From Martinezella tropici (GTDB lineage Bacteria; Pseudomonadota; Alphaproteobacteria; Rhizobiales; Rhizobiaceae), in assembly GCF_008370325.1 (NCBI RefSeq), contig NZ_VNIP01000001.1, positions 248,001-312,000 on the forward strand: 64,000 bases of DNA. Reading direction: 5' to 3'. How positions within the stretch are numbered: the first letter of the stretch is position 1; each line of letters starts with the position of its first letter. The notes beneath the pieces were generated by a model. It saw only the letters and a list, made by a program, of their open reading frames with translations, was not told the origin of the DNA and made no database searches. Below are positions 1-9,724 of this stretch, in pieces. Made by a program: the position numbers and the translations under genes.

Positions 1-2
1 GC

Positions 3-869
3 CTGCACAACAATCAGATTCCGGCCCGTCCCCTCGAACCGGCGCTCTACCTTGTCGCCACCCCGATCGGCAATCTCGGCGATATCACCCTGAGGGCGCT
101 GGAAACGCTGGCCGGTGCCGACGTGCTGGCCTGCGAAGATACGCGTGTTACCCGCGTCCTGCTCGATCGCTACGGCATCCAGAACAAGCCCTATGCCTAC
201 CACGAGCACAATGCCGATGAGGCCGGTCCGCGGCTGCTGCAGGCTTTGGAAGCCGGCCGATCGGTGGCACTCGTCTCCGATGCAGGCACGCCGCTCGTCT
301 CGGATCCCGGCTATCGGCTTGCGGTGCAGGCAATCGAGGCGGGATACAAGGTCGTTCCCATCCCCGGCGCGTCGGCGCCGCTTGCGGCCCTCGTCGGTTC
401 CGGCTTGCCGAACGATGCCTTCTTCTTTGCCGGCTTCCTGCCCGCCAAGGACAAGGGCCGGCGCGACCGTCTGGCTGAGCTTGCGGGCGTCCCCGCGACC
501 CTCATCTTCTTTGAATCGCCGCATCGCATCGCCGCCACGCTTGCCGCCGCCGCCGATGTGCTTGGCGGAGAGCGGGCGGGCGCCGTCTGTCGAGAATTGA
601 CGAAAACCTTCGAGGAATTTCGCCGCGGCACGCTTTCAGAACTCGCGTCATTCTATGATGCGGTCGACAATGTGAAGGGCGAGATCGTCTGGCTCGTCGG
701 CCCGCCGGCGGAAAGTGTTGTGGCGGAGGCCGATGTCGATGCCATCCTGGCCGATCTCTCAGGGACGATGCCGACCGCCAAGGCGGCAACCGAAGCTGCG
801 CGTCTGACCGGCCTGCCGAGAAAGGAGCTGTATCAGCGCCTCCTCGGCATGAAGGAGCGCCATGGCTGA
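3..869 (+). CDS. rsmI: 16S rRNA (cytidine-1402-2'-O)-methyltransferase RsmI, 5'-truncated by window edge
   Basis: RsmI 2'-O-methylates C1402 of 16S rRNA in the decoding centre, using SAM. The reading frame is open from base 3, so the true start lies upstream of the window. About 288 codons are visible against a usual length near 285-310 residues. The SAM-binding tetrapyrrole-methylase fold is clear: LVATPIGNLGDITLRALE at the N-terminus, ACEDTRVTRVLL, then VALVSDAGTPLVSDPGY and PIPGASAPLAALVGSGLP, with FESPHRI and CRELTKTFEEF further on. The stop codon overlaps the start of the downstream yraN by 8 bases, the usual rsmI-yraN coupling. An internal ATG at 123 is not the start, because the conserved N-terminal motif lies before it. 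Confidence 0.95.
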   Translation: MHNNQIPARPLEPALYLVATPIGNLGDITLRALETLAGADVLACEDTRVTRVLLDRYGIQNKPYAYHEHNADEAGPRLLQALEAGRSVALVSDAGTPLVSDPGYRLAVQAIEAGYKVVPIPGASAPLAALVGSGLPNDAFFFAGFLPAKDKGRRDRLAELAGVPATLIFFESPHRIAATLAAAADVLGGERAGAVCRELTKTFEEFRRGTLSELASFYDAVDNVKGEIVWLVGPPAESVVAEADVDAILADLSGTMPTAKAATEAARLTGLPRKELYQRLLGMKERHG

Positions 870-1242
870 TATGAAGCTCGGGGCCGGCGGAAGGCTGAAG
901 CGGCAAAAGGCCTGGCGGCGCGGCCATGTCGCCGAATATCTCGCCGCTGCCTTCCTGATGCTCAAGGGCTATCGCATCCTGGCGATCCGCCATCGCACCA
1001 AGCTCGGTGAAATCGATATCGTCGCCCGCAAAGGCGATCTCGCCGTCTTCGTCGAGGTCAAAGCCAGGCGCGGCGAGCAGGAGGCGATCGATGCCGTCTC
1101 CTTTTCCGCGCAAAGACGCATTCGCGGTGCCAGCGACCTCTGGTTGGCGCGGCAACCGGATTTCGCCCGTCTGTCGCAGCGCTACGATATCGTCGCCATC
1201 CTGCCAGGCCGCTGGCCCCGGCATTTTCCGGATGCCTTCTAA
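862..1242 (+). CDS. UPF0102 (YraN) family endonuclease-fold protein
   Basis: A 126-residue member of the YraN/UPF0102 family, which has a restriction-endonuclease-like fold and no settled function. The family signature is visible at about residues 49-69: GEIDIVARKGDLAVFVEVKAR, with the acidic and EVK positions of a nuclease core. It overlaps rsmI by 8 bases and is probably co-transcribed with it. Its TAA stop lies inside the left edge (TCTAAAGCGC) of an intergenic palindromic repeat starting near 1240, so repeat insertion appears to abut or supply the terminus. Confidence 0.9.
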   Translation: MADMKLGAGGRLKRQKAWRRGHVAEYLAAAFLMLKGYRILAIRHRTKLGEIDIVARKGDLAVFVEVKARRGEQEAIDAVSFSAQRRIRGASDLWLARQPDFARLSQRYDIVAILPGRWPRHFPDAF

Positions 1243-1346
1243 AGCGCATCGCGATCTTTCAGATTCGCTTCTCGCGCTTTAGATTCTTGATTTTGCGCGT
1301 GTCGTTATCGCAAAACCGCTGCACACTTTTGCGCGACATGCTTTGG
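1240..1346. repeat. Rhizobial-type palindromic intergenic repeat (about 107 bp)
   Basis: A compound inverted repeat. AAAGCGC near 1242 pairs with GCGCTTT near 1275, and a second arm pair, GCGCGTGTCG near 1295 and CGCGACATGC near 1333, encloses ATCGCAAAACCGCTGCACAC. From memory this block is common between genes in Rhizobium genomes. It follows yraN directly and could form RNA hairpins. A copy count in the whole genome would confirm it. Confidence 0.65.
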
Positions 1347-1383
1347 AAAGGCTTTTTGAAGCGGAGGCTTGCTATTTGGCCTA

Positions 1384-1809
1384 TTACTGTTTTTTGCGGA
1401 AAGGGCCTTGCTGATTATCAACCATGACGGCGTAGCGGGTCGACGGTTCGACACAAATCCGATCGCCCGGAAAGGCATCGCGAAAAACGTAGCCGGAGAT
1501 GCATGTGTCGGCGCCATAAGGGCCGCCATTTGGATTGCGCCGCGAAGCTGCGCGTTGGTTATCCTGAAGGACAGCCAGAAATGTATCGTTAGTGACGCAG
1601 ACATGATCGCCTTCGACAGCGAGACGCCATCTATAAGGTTCTATGCAATCGTTCTGCGCTGAAGCTGCAGGCTTACCGCCGTCCCAAATGGATGGGAAAT
1701 TCTTAATGGCGATGACAAGACCTGATAACGCGACGACGACTGCCGTCAACGTCGTGATCTTACCCGCCAATGTGGACAATAATCCACCTTGCTTGTTGGC
1801 CCCACTCAT
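1384..1809 (-). CDS. Small single-pass membrane protein with a duplicated CV...DN motif
   Basis: A 141-residue protein of unknown function. Residues about 16-38 form one hydrophobic segment (TTLTAVVVALSGLVIAIKNF), followed by a Cys-containing C-terminal region probably outside the cytoplasm. That region has two related units: RLAVEGDHVCVTNDTFLAVLQ followed by DN, and FRDAFPGDRICVEPSTRYAV followed by MVDN. The motif resembles the G-Y-V-W-R-E-A-x-P-x-D-x-V-C-V repeat seen in many secreted proteins of uncharacterised role. The start is set at 1809 because GGGGA lies 6-7 bases upstream; an earlier ATG at 1842 has no ribosome site. The region is visibly more AT-rich than its neighbours, suggesting acquisition. 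It lies between yraN and gshB. Confidence 0.6.
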   Translation of the reverse strand: MSGANKQGGLLSTLAGKITTLTAVVVALSGLVIAIKNFPSIWDGGKPAASAQNDCIEPYRWRLAVEGDHVCVTNDTFLAVLQDNQRAASRRNPNGGPYGADTCISGYVFRDAFPGDRICVEPSTRYAVMVDNQQGPFRKKQ

Positions 1810-2078
1810 CAGTATCCCCACTTGAATGAGCACTGACATCATCGGCTTGGGGCGAGTAAAGTCAACATTTTTTACATTTTAGGATTGCTAAATTGGACGA
1901 TCGTAATCGAGAGCGGAAGTATTTTCAGGTCAAACGTCAGGCCGGAATGAAGTCTATCAATTCAGCAGTCCGCATTTCGCCTATCACGGTTGCGTCATAA
2001 AAGGCGCTTATGGCTGCACGAACTTACACACCTAGCTCAGTTCGGGTCGTTTCCCGCTGACGTTTTCGCAGGCCCATC

Positions 2079-3074
2079 ATGATCCGCAACACCGTCTCCG
2101 CCTTTACCGTTCCCTCGCAGCAGGAGCGCAAGAGCTTCGTTTCGCTCGAAAAGACCGCTGCCGTTCACGCCGAGAAACTTGCATCGCTCGCCTGCCTGAA
2201 TGCGGTGCGCATCGGCGGGGCGGATGCGCAAGTCGAGGTCTTGTCCTTTCCGTTTACGGCCGCTGCCTGGAATCTCGAGCGCTGCCTGTTTCCCGAGGAA
2301 AGTGCGGCCAAGCTGCGGGCGACCGGGGCGCCACTGATTTTGCTGTCGGAGATGGATCTGGGCATGGCCCGCACCGAGCAGCGCGACCCGACCGGCATCA
2401 TCGCCGGCGAACTCGGCATGAACCATGCCTATGGCGTCGAGTTTCTCGAACTCAGCCTCGGTTCGGACATCGAGCGTTCCTACTGCCGCGACGATTTCAA
2501 CGAAAAGGGCTTTCACGGCAATGCCTTGATGGCCTCCGTCGCCCTCAGGGATGCTTTCTTGTTCCGCCTGCCCGGCGAGGCCGTTTGGTTCAATGACAGT
2601 AACGAGCAGCCGCGCATCGGCGATCGCTGTGCCGTCGGTGCCATCGTCGGGACCGAGGCCGGTCCTATCGTTGCCGTTTCCGTACACCTCGAAAGTGTAG
2701 CGACCGCTGCCTATCGCGAGCGGCAGATGGCGGCACTGATCGATGCCGTCGAAGCCTTCGCCCCCGGCCTGCCGATCCTGATCGGTGGCGATCTCAATAC
2801 CGGCAACCATACCGGCGGCGATTTCTCCACCGATACGCTGTTCGCTATGGCCGAAGGCCGCGGCTTCGAATGCCACGGCGGTCCGCTCGATCAGACGAGC
2901 ACGCGTCCAAGCCTGATCACGCGCTTTCCCGATCGCGCCATGAAGCTCGACTGGTTCCTGAGCCGGGGTTTGAAGATCGGCGAAAGTCACCTCGTTTCCT
3001 CTCTTAATGAAGAGGGCAAGCCGCTCTCCGACCATGACATCATCGTCTGCACGATCGAAGGCTTTTCGGCCTGA
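2079..3074 (+). CDS. Endonuclease/exonuclease/phosphatase (EEP) family protein
   Basis: A 331-residue EEP-superfamily metal-dependent phosphohydrolase. Family motifs appear in order: LILLSEMDLGM (metal-binding acid), FHGNALM, VAVSVHLES, ILIGGDLNTG (the catalytic Asp-Leu-Asn), MKLDWFLSRGL, and C-terminal LSDHDIIVCTI (catalytic His). These fit hydrolysis of a phosphodiester or phosphomonoester bond in nucleic acid or a small molecule; substrate cannot be read from sequence. No signal peptide is evident, so it is probably cytoplasmic. It stands alone, with 236 AT-rich bases upstream that hold no recognisable gene. Confidence 0.85.
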   Translation: MIRNTVSAFTVPSQQERKSFVSLEKTAAVHAEKLASLACLNAVRIGGADAQVEVLSFPFTAAAWNLERCLFPEESAAKLRATGAPLILLSEMDLGMARTEQRDPTGIIAGELGMNHAYGVEFLELSLGSDIERSYCRDDFNEKGFHGNALMASVALRDAFLFRLPGEAVWFNDSNEQPRIGDRCAVGAIVGTEAGPIVAVSVHLESVATAAYRERQMAALIDAVEAFAPGLPILIGGDLNTGNHTGGDFSTDTLFAMAEGRGFECHGGPLDQTSTRPSLITRFPDRAMKLDWFLSRGLKIGESHLVSSLNEEGKPLSDHDIIVCTIEGFSA

Positions 3075-3170
3075 TCGCTGCGATCGTTAAAATGCACTGG
3101 GTTTCATGAACCGCGCCGTTACCGCTTCCATGCGAAGAGATCGCAGACGCGCATGGAATTGGGGGATTGC

Positions 3171-3674
3171 ATGGTCTTGAAACTGATGTTGACGAGCATG
3201 GCGGCCTTTGCCGCGCGTGCCGTCCCGGTCGTGGTCGCGCTGCCGCGGTCGAAAAGCTTCGTGGCTGGCGCCAGCAACGAAATGGAAATGAAGCCGTCGC
3301 CGATCGAGCCGTCCTGGATCCTGGCGGGCGATCCGGTTGCCCGTATCGCCGAGCATTCGCGCGGGCAGGACGATGCCGCCATGACCGCGCTGTGGGATTG
3401 CACGGCGGGCGAATTTCGCTGGTATTTCGGCTGGGACGAAACGGTGATGATCCTCGAAGGCGAGGTGCATATCACCACGGAAGATGGCGTCGAGCGGACG
3501 CTCAGCGCCGGCGATGTCGCCTATTTCGCCGGCGGCACCTGGGCGACATGGCGCATCGATCGCTACCTGCGCAAGGTTGCCTTTTTACGCAAGCCGTTCC
3601 CGAAGCCTTTGACCATGGCTTATCGCCTGCGCAACTTCGTCCGCCAGGGCGGCGCACAGGGTCTTGCCGCCTGA
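3171..3674 (+). CDS. Cupin domain-containing protein (EutQ-like cupin_3)
   Basis: A 167-residue protein whose C-terminal half is a single small cupin barrel: ALWDCTAGEFRWYFGWDE, MILEGEVHIT and LSAGDVAYFAGGTWATWRI, the pattern of the DUF861/cupin_3 group. The usual cupin metal histidines are not obvious, so it may bind a ligand rather than catalyse. The N-terminus has a hydrophobic stretch (about residues 5-22) that could be a weak membrane segment. The start at 3171 follows GGGGGA five bases upstream; an ATG at 3153 is the alternative. A perfect 8-bp stem (CTTGCCGC/GCGGCAAG, 3663-3684) spans the stop codon but has no T tract. Confidence 0.75.
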   Translation: MVLKLMLTSMAAFAARAVPVVVALPRSKSFVAGASNEMEMKPSPIEPSWILAGDPVARIAEHSRGQDDAAMTALWDCTAGEFRWYFGWDETVMILEGEVHITTEDGVERTLSAGDVAYFAGGTWATWRIDRYLRKVAFLRKPFPKPLTMAYRLRNFVRQGGAQGLAA

Positions 3675-3782
3675 GTGCGGCAAGCCTGGTCGAGCAAACC
3701 TCTGAGGGAAGCCCTTGAATAGCCGTTGCGTTTGGATGCTGGTCGACCTACATCTGTGCGCAAATTCGAGCGAGGGCTGACT

Positions 3783-4730
3783 ATGGCTGGTATCAAGAAT
3801 GTTGCGGTCCAGATGGACCATGTGAAGAGCATCAACATTGCGGGTGACTCGACCTTCGCCATGAGCCTCGAGGCGCAGAACCGCGGCTACAAGCTCTTCC
3901 ACTACACGCCCGAGCGGCTGAGCATGCGCGACGGCAAGGTCTATGCCTCGGTCGAGCCGATGATCCTGCGCGACGTCAAGGGCGACCACTTCGAGCTCGG
4001 CGAACCCGAGCGCGTCGATCTCTCGACAATGGACGTGGTGCTGCTGCGCCAGGACCCGCCATTCGACATGGCCTATATCACCTCGACGCATCTGCTCGAG
4101 CGCATCCATCCGAAGACGCTCGTCGTCAACGATCCGGCCTGGGTGCGCAATTCGCCGGAAAAGATCTTCGTCACCGAATTCGCCGATCTCATGCCGAAGA
4201 CGCTGATCACCCGTGATCCGGCTGAAATCCGCCGTTTCCGTGATGAGATGGGCGATATCATCCTGAAGCCGCTCTACGGCAATGGCGGCGCCGGCGTCTT
4301 CCACTCGACGCGCGACGACCGCAATCTCTCGTCCCTGCTCGAAATGTTCGGCCAGCTCTTCCGCGAGCCCTTCATTGCCCAGCAATATCTGCCTGATGTC
4401 CGCAAGGGCGATAAGCGCATCATCCTCGTCGACGGCGAGGCCGTCGGCGCGATCAACCGCGTGCCGGCCGAGCATGACGCCCGCTCCAACATGCATGTCG
4501 GCGGTCGCGCCGAAGCGACCGAGCTGACGGCGCGCGAACAGGAAATCTGCAAGCGCATCGGACCGGCCCTGAGGGAGCGAGGCTTCCTGCTCGTCGGCAT
4601 CGACGTCATCGGCGACTACATGACCGAGATCAACGTCACCTCGCCGACGGGTCTCCGCGAAGTGAAGCGCTTCGGCGGCGCCGATATCGCCAGCCTGCTT
4701 TGGGATGCGATCGAAGCCAAGCGGGCCTGA
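3783..4730 (+). CDS. gshB: Glutathione synthetase
   Basis: GshB ligates glycine to gamma-glutamylcysteine with ATP, the second step of glutathione synthesis. The 315-residue length matches the bacterial family. The ATP-grasp fold is visible: [33 protein letters not shown] (glycine-rich lid), [21 protein letters not shown], the small Ala/Gly-rich loop [11 protein letters not shown], and [20 protein letters not shown] with the metal-binding Glu and Asn. The start at 3783 is preceded by GAGGG; an upstream in-frame ATG at 3726 lacks support. In rhizobia gshB usually follows rsmI-yraN; here three genes intervene. Confidence 0.96.
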   Translation: MAGIKNVAVQMDHVKSINIAGDSTFAMSLEAQNRGYKLFHYTPERLSMRDGKVYASVEPMILRDVKGDHFELGEPERVDLSTMDVVLLRQDPPFDMAYITSTHLLERIHPKTLVVNDPAWVRNSPEKIFVTEFADLMPKTLITRDPAEIRRFRDEMGDIILKPLYGNGGAGVFHSTRDDRNLSSLLEMFGQLFREPFIAQQYLPDVRKGDKRIILVDGEAVGAINRVPAEHDARSNMHVGGRAEATELTAREQEICKRIGPALRERGFLLVGIDVIGDYMTEINVTSPTGLREVKRFGGADIASLLWDAIEAKRA

Positions 4731-4922
4731 TCGGCAGTTCCCACCACGCTTTCAGCTGAACGATAATGCTCACCCAGGCGCGTCGATGATTTCGACATGT
4801 CTGGGTGAAGTTTTGTTCGTTTATTGTTCTTGTTTCATTCCTTGTCTTGTGCCAGATTGCAACCCGAAGTTTGCTGATCGGGGCACGTAACGGCAAACGG
4901 GTTCGGCGACAGGGGATAGGGC

Positions 4923-6455
4923 ATGGTAGCGCGCGTCAGTACGGTGGCGTTTCAGGGGATCGAGGGCGTACCCGTCGAAGTGCAGGTGATGATCGCGCCG
5001 GGCAAGGTGCTGATGCATATCGTCGGCCTGCCCGATAAGGCTGTGGCCGAAAGCCGGGAGCGGGTCCAGGCGGCGCTGCACGCCTCCGGCCTTGCCTTGC
5101 CGCCGAAGAAAGTCACCGTCAATCTCGCGCCGGCGGACCTGCCCAAGGAGGGCAGCCATTTCGATCTTGCGATCGCGCTTGGCCTGATGGCGGCGCTCGG
5201 CGCCATCCCCGCCGATGCCCTGTCGTCCTATACCGTCATCGGCGAACTCAATCTCGACGGCACCATCGCACCGGTTGCCGGCGCGCTTCCGGCGGCAATC
5301 GCCGCCAATGCCATGGGCAAGGGGCTGATCTGCCCTGCCGAAAGTGGGCCGGAAGCCGCCTGGGCCGGCAAGGAGATCGATATTCTGGCGCCGCGCAGCC
5401 TGATCGCGCTCGCCAATCATTTCCGTGGCACCCAGGTCCTGTCGCGGCCGGAACCGTCCGTTCGCGCCAATGCCGCCAATCTGCCTGACCTTGCCGATAT
5501 CAAGGGGCAGGAAAGCGCCAAGCGCGCCCTGGAAGTGGCGGCGGCCGGCGGCCATAATCTGTTGTTCGTCGGACCGCCCGGTTCCGGCAAGTCGATGCTC
5601 GCCTCGCGCTTGCCGTCGATCCTGCCGCCCCTGTCGACGAACGAGCTGCTGGAGGTGTCGATGATCCATTCGATCGCTGGCCAGCTTTCCGGCGGCAAGC
5701 TCTCCGATCGTCGGCCCTATCGCGCACCGCATCACTCCGCCACCATGGCGGCGCTCGTCGGCGGCGGCATGCGCGCTCGGCCGGGCGAAGTCTCACTCGC
5801 CCATCACGGCATTCTGTTCCTTGACGAACTGCCGGAGTTTTCGCCGCAGGCACTCGATGCGCTGCGCCAGCCGCTCGAAACCGGAGAGTGCGTCATCGCC
5901 AGGGCAAACCACCGTGTCTCCTATCCCGCCGGCATCCAGCTTGTAGCGGCGATGAACCCCTGCCGTTGTGGCATGGCCGGCGAGCCGGGCCACACCTGCG
6001 CCCGTGGGCCGCGCTGCGCTTCCGATTATCAGGGCCGCATTTCCGGCCCCTTGCTCGATCGTATCGACATTCGCATCGATGTGCCCGCCGTCTCCGCTGC
6101 CGACTTGATCCGGCCGACTGCGGCCGAAAAGAGCGCCGATGTCGCGCTCCGCGTTGCACGCGCTCGCGAACGGCAGCTGGAACGCTTCGAGCGAGCCGGC
6201 ATGAAAGACGTCGCCACCAACGCCCGCTGCTCGACGGCGATGATCGAAACCATCGCCGAGCCGGATGCCGCCGGCTTGCAGTTGCTGCGCGATGCGGCCG
6301 AGAAGATGAAGTTTTCGGCCCGCGGCTATCATCGCATCCTCAAGGTCGCTCGAACTCTCGCCGATCTAGATGATAAACCGACCGTTGGCCGCATCCATCT
6401 CGCCGAAGCCATCTCCTACCGTATTGCCGGCGAGCGGCTGGCCGCGCACGCCTGA
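4923..6455 (+). CDS. comM: YifB/ComM family Mg-chelatase-like AAA+ ATPase
   Basis: A 510-residue ComM homologue. ComM in naturally competent bacteria is a hexameric helicase that assists branch migration during DNA uptake; its role in rhizobia is unknown. An N-terminal Lon-protease-like domain (about 1-175, containing KVTVNLAPADLPKEGSHFDL) precedes the AAA+ domain, with Walker A GPPGSGKSML near 219-228, the HHSATMAALVGGG segment, Walker B ILFLDELPEF and AMNPCRCG followed by clustered cysteines (CRCG...C...C, probable zinc site). The C-terminal Mg_chelatase_C helix bundle includes SARGYHRILKVARTLADL. GGGGATAGGGC precedes the ATG. Confidence 0.93.
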   Translation: MVARVSTVAFQGIEGVPVEVQVMIAPGKVLMHIVGLPDKAVAESRERVQAALHASGLALPPKKVTVNLAPADLPKEGSHFDLAIALGLMAALGAIPADALSSYTVIGELNLDGTIAPVAGALPAAIAANAMGKGLICPAESGPEAAWAGKEIDILAPRSLIALANHFRGTQVLSRPEPSVRANAANLPDLADIKGQESAKRALEVAAAGGHNLLFVGPPGSGKSMLASRLPSILPPLSTNELLEVSMIHSIAGQLSGGKLSDRRPYRAPHHSATMAALVGGGMRARPGEVSLAHHGILFLDELPEFSPQALDALRQPLETGECVIARANHRVSYPAGIQLVAAMNPCRCGMAGEPGHTCARGPRCASDYQGRISGPLLDRIDIRIDVPAVSAADLIRPTAAEKSADVALRVARARERQLERFERAGMKDVATNARCSTAMIETIAEPDAAGLQLLRDAAEKMKFSARGYHRILKVARTLADLDDKPTVGRIHLAEAISYRIAGERLAAHA

Positions 6456-6473
6456 AAATTCGAGGCTTAGGGT

Positions 6474-6516
6474 GGTTCCAGGAAAAGTGCCGCGCGGTTT
6501 TCCGTCCGGAATTGCG
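6474..6516. repeat. Short palindromic intergenic repeat, copy A
   Basis: GGTTCCAGGAAAAGTGC, then GCGGTTTTCCGTCCGGAATTG. The arms TTCC-GGAAAA and TTTTCC-GGAA can fold back on each other. Two more copies occur here (21875-21918 and 27852-27894), with consensus core GAAAAGTGN..AGCGGTTTT followed by CCGTCCGGAATT. Each copy lies in an intergenic gap beside a stop codon or start region. Confidence 0.7.
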
Positions 6517-6603
6517 AGACAATAAAGAGATGGAGCGGTTCAGAGTTTCCCTGAAAAGCTGAGCGGCTCCAGATAGCGCCTGATTGCCTCCCGTCCGCCT
6601 GAA

Positions 6604-6631
6604 TGAAAAAGGGGCGCCGAAGCACCCCTTC
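6604..6631 (-). terminator. Intrinsic terminator of cysK (UUCG tetraloop)
   Basis: Read on the minus strand, AAGGGGTGC-TTCG-GCGCCCCTT is a 9-bp stem with one G-U pair closed by a TTCG tetraloop, followed by TTTTTC. It lies about 26 bases past the cysK stop. Confidence 0.8.
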
Positions 6632-6656
6632 CAATTCAATCCGATGACAGGCTCAT

Positions 6657-7625
<969 letters not shown>

Positions 7626-7761
7626 GGGTAGCTCTCCCTACATTTGAATTATGCAGTGACAATAGGATCAAACGCCCGCGGAAACCAGAGTGCGCGCCCT
7701 TTGTCGCCGCGTCGACCGTGAGAAAAGAATCTCCCACAGCCTTTCTTTGGGGATGTTTATT

Positions 7762-8379
7762 TCAGGCTGCACGCGCCGCTATGAAGGCGGCCGTGGCGGC
7801 GAGGATGCTGGCCGCAACCCTGTTCAGGATCTGCAGCGCTCTCGGCTTCTTGAGGAAAGTCCGGGCTCGCGAGGCGAGCAGCATATAGGGAACGAGCACG
7901 ATCAGAAGAACGACGAAGGTTGCCGCCACCAGGGTTACATATTCCCGCAGGCCGATGCCGCCGATGTCGATCAGCGTCGGCACGAGCGCAATATAGAAAA
8001 GCATGGTCTTCGGGTTGCCGAGTGTGACTAATAGGCCCGAGAGAAAGGACATGCCGGCACCGCTCGATTTCTTCGCCGCGATATCGGCGGCGAGCAGGCC
8101 GGCAGTCCAGAGCTTCCAGGCGATATAACCGAGATAAAGCGCGCCCGCGATCTTGATGACGATGAAGACCTCGGTGAAAGCCTGCGCCACGAAAGCAAGA
8201 CCGAGAACGACCGCCGTCAGGTAGATGGTGTCGCCGAGTACAAGGCCGAGGCCCATGAAGAAGGTCTCGCGGAAGCCGGAGCCGAGGGCGCGCGCCACGA
8301 TCGCCGTGATGCCGGGGCCTGGAATGGCCGCCGCAACGAAGAGCGCGCCGCAATAGGCGAGCAGGGATGCAAGCGTCAT
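7762..8379 (-). CDS. LysE/RhtB family amino-acid exporter
   Basis: A 205-residue inner-membrane protein with about six hydrophobic segments and the LysE-family N-terminal signature: FVAAAIPGPGITAIVARALG, then LGDTIYLTAVVLGLAF, and LVTLGNPKTMLFY in the middle. Members export lysine, threonine or homoserine lactone-like compounds; substrate cannot be assigned. The start at 8379 is preferred because GAGGAGG sits eight bases upstream; an ATG two codons earlier overlaps that site. It diverges from the isochorismatase-like gene. Confidence 0.88.
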   Translation of the reverse strand: MTLASLLAYCGALFVAAAIPGPGITAIVARALGSGFRETFFMGLGLVLGDTIYLTAVVLGLAFVAQAFTEVFIVIKIAGALYLGYIAWKLWTAGLLAADIAAKKSSGAGMSFLSGLLVTLGNPKTMLFYIALVPTLIDIGGIGLREYVTLVAATFVVLLIVLVPYMLLASRARTFLKKPRALQILNRVAASILAATAAFIAARAA

Positions 8380-8508
8380 GGCCATTTCCTCCTCAGATGG
8401 TGCCTGCTCTACCGCACCACCTTTGCGGTTTCAAGCGATTGCGCTGGCGCCGCGAACATATTACCAAGACGTTGACGGCGCGTCGAAACCGCTTTGCCCA
8501 AGGATATC

Positions 8509-9066
8509 ATGTCTTCCGCATTGCTCCTGATCGATCTTCAGAACTCCATCCTGACCGGCCTTGGCACGCCGGAGCGTCAGCCTGATATCGATGCGGCGCT
8601 GGAGGCGGTCGTCGCCAAGCTTGCAGCACTGAAGCACAAGGCGCGTGCCGCCGGCATCCCCGCCTTCATCGTCCAGCATGACGGCACTCCGGGTCATCGC
8701 CTGGCAAAGCGCGGCGAAGGCTGGCAATTGCGCCGGGAAATCGCCCCCGAAGCCGGCGATGTCGTGGTGCATAAGACGAGCTGCGATTCCTTCTTTGAAA
8801 CCGACCTCGAGGCGCGGCTGCGGGCGCGGGGCGTTAGCCACCTCATTGTCGGCGGCTGCATGACGCAGTTCTGCGTCGATACGACTGTACGTCGCGCCGT
8901 TTCGCTCGGTTTCGACGTCACGCTGATCTCCGACGGTCATACCACGGCCGATATGGGCAAGCTCACTTTCGAAGACATTGTCACCCACCACAATATGCTG
9001 CTTGACGGCTTCGATGCCGGGCCGCATGAAATCAAGCTTGCTGTTGCCAGCGAAATTCTTTTCTGA
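8509..9066 (+). CDS. Isochorismatase-like cysteine hydrolase
   Basis: A 185-residue hydrolase of the isochorismatase/nicotinamidase superfamily. The catalytic triad is visible: Asp in ALLLIDLQNS, Lys in VVHKTSCDSF and the nucleophilic Cys in GGCMTQFCVDTTVR with its cis-peptide Gly-Gly-Cys. SDGHTTAD and HHNMLLDGF are also typical. Substrate is not predictable; family members hydrolyse isochorismate, nicotinamide, peroxyureidoacrylate or N-carbamoyl compounds. The start at 8509 follows AAGGA five bases upstream; an ATG at 8494 is less well placed. It is followed by another LysE exporter and may be co-transcribed with it. Confidence 0.85.
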   Translation: MSSALLLIDLQNSILTGLGTPERQPDIDAALEAVVAKLAALKHKARAAGIPAFIVQHDGTPGHRLAKRGEGWQLRREIAPEAGDVVVHKTSCDSFFETDLEARLRARGVSHLIVGGCMTQFCVDTTVRRAVSLGFDVTLISDGHTTADMGKLTFEDIVTHHNMLLDGFDAGPHEIKLAVASEILF

Positions 9067-9091
9067 AGATCTTTCCGACGCCGGAGGCTTT

Positions 9092-9724
9092 ATGCCGCAT
9101 CTGACCAGTATGATCACCTTTGCCCTGATCGCTCTCGGCATGGTGCTGACACCTGGACCGAACATGATCTATCTGGTGTCGCGCTCGATCTCGCAGGGGC
9201 CGGTAGCCGGGCTGATCTCGCTCGGTGGTGTGGCCTGCGGCTTCCTCTTCTACATGTTCTCGGCCGCGCTGGGCATCACCGCCTTCGTCTTCGCCGTTCC
9301 CTTCGCCTATGATGCGCTGCGGCTGGCGGGCGCGGCCTATCTTGCCTGGCTCGCCTGGAATGCGCTGAAGCCCGGCGGCCGCTCCGCATTTCAGGTGCGC
9401 GAACTGCCGAAGGATAGCACGCGCCGGCTCTTCTCCATGGGGCTGGTGACCAGCCTGCTCAATCCTAAGGTCGCGATCCTTTATTTGTCGCTGTTGCCGC
9501 AATTCATCGATCCCGCCGCCGGCAGCGTCTTCACTCAATCGCTTGTTCTCGGTTTTGCGCAGATCGTCATTAGCGTGACATTCAATGCCATCTTCGCGCT
9601 GAGTGCAGGCTGGATCGCGATGTTCCTCACCCGCCGCCCGTCCTTTGCTCTGGTGCAGCGTTGGCTGATGGGCACGGTGCTGGCTGGGCTCGCCGTACGA
9701 ATGGCTTTCGAGGCGCAGCGCTGA
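9092..9724 (+). CDS. LysE/RhtB family exporter (second copy)
   Basis: A 210-residue inner-membrane exporter with the LysE signature near its N-terminus (LGMVLTPGPNMIYLVSRSIS) and the central VTSLLNPKVAILYLSLLPQF motif. About six membrane segments are seen. GGAGG at 9083-9087 sets the ATG at 9092. Its TGA overlaps the next gene's ATG by one base (TGATG), so the hydrolase, exporter and histidine phosphatase at 8509-10350 likely form one operon. Substrate unknown. Confidence 0.88.
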   Translation: MPHLTSMITFALIALGMVLTPGPNMIYLVSRSISQGPVAGLISLGGVACGFLFYMFSAALGITAFVFAVPFAYDALRLAGAAYLAWLAWNALKPGGRSAFQVRELPKDSTRRLFSMGLVTSLLNPKVAILYLSLLPQFIDPAAGSVFTQSLVLGFAQIVISVTFNAIFALSAGWIAMFLTRRPSFALVQRWLMGTVLAGLAVRMAFEAQR

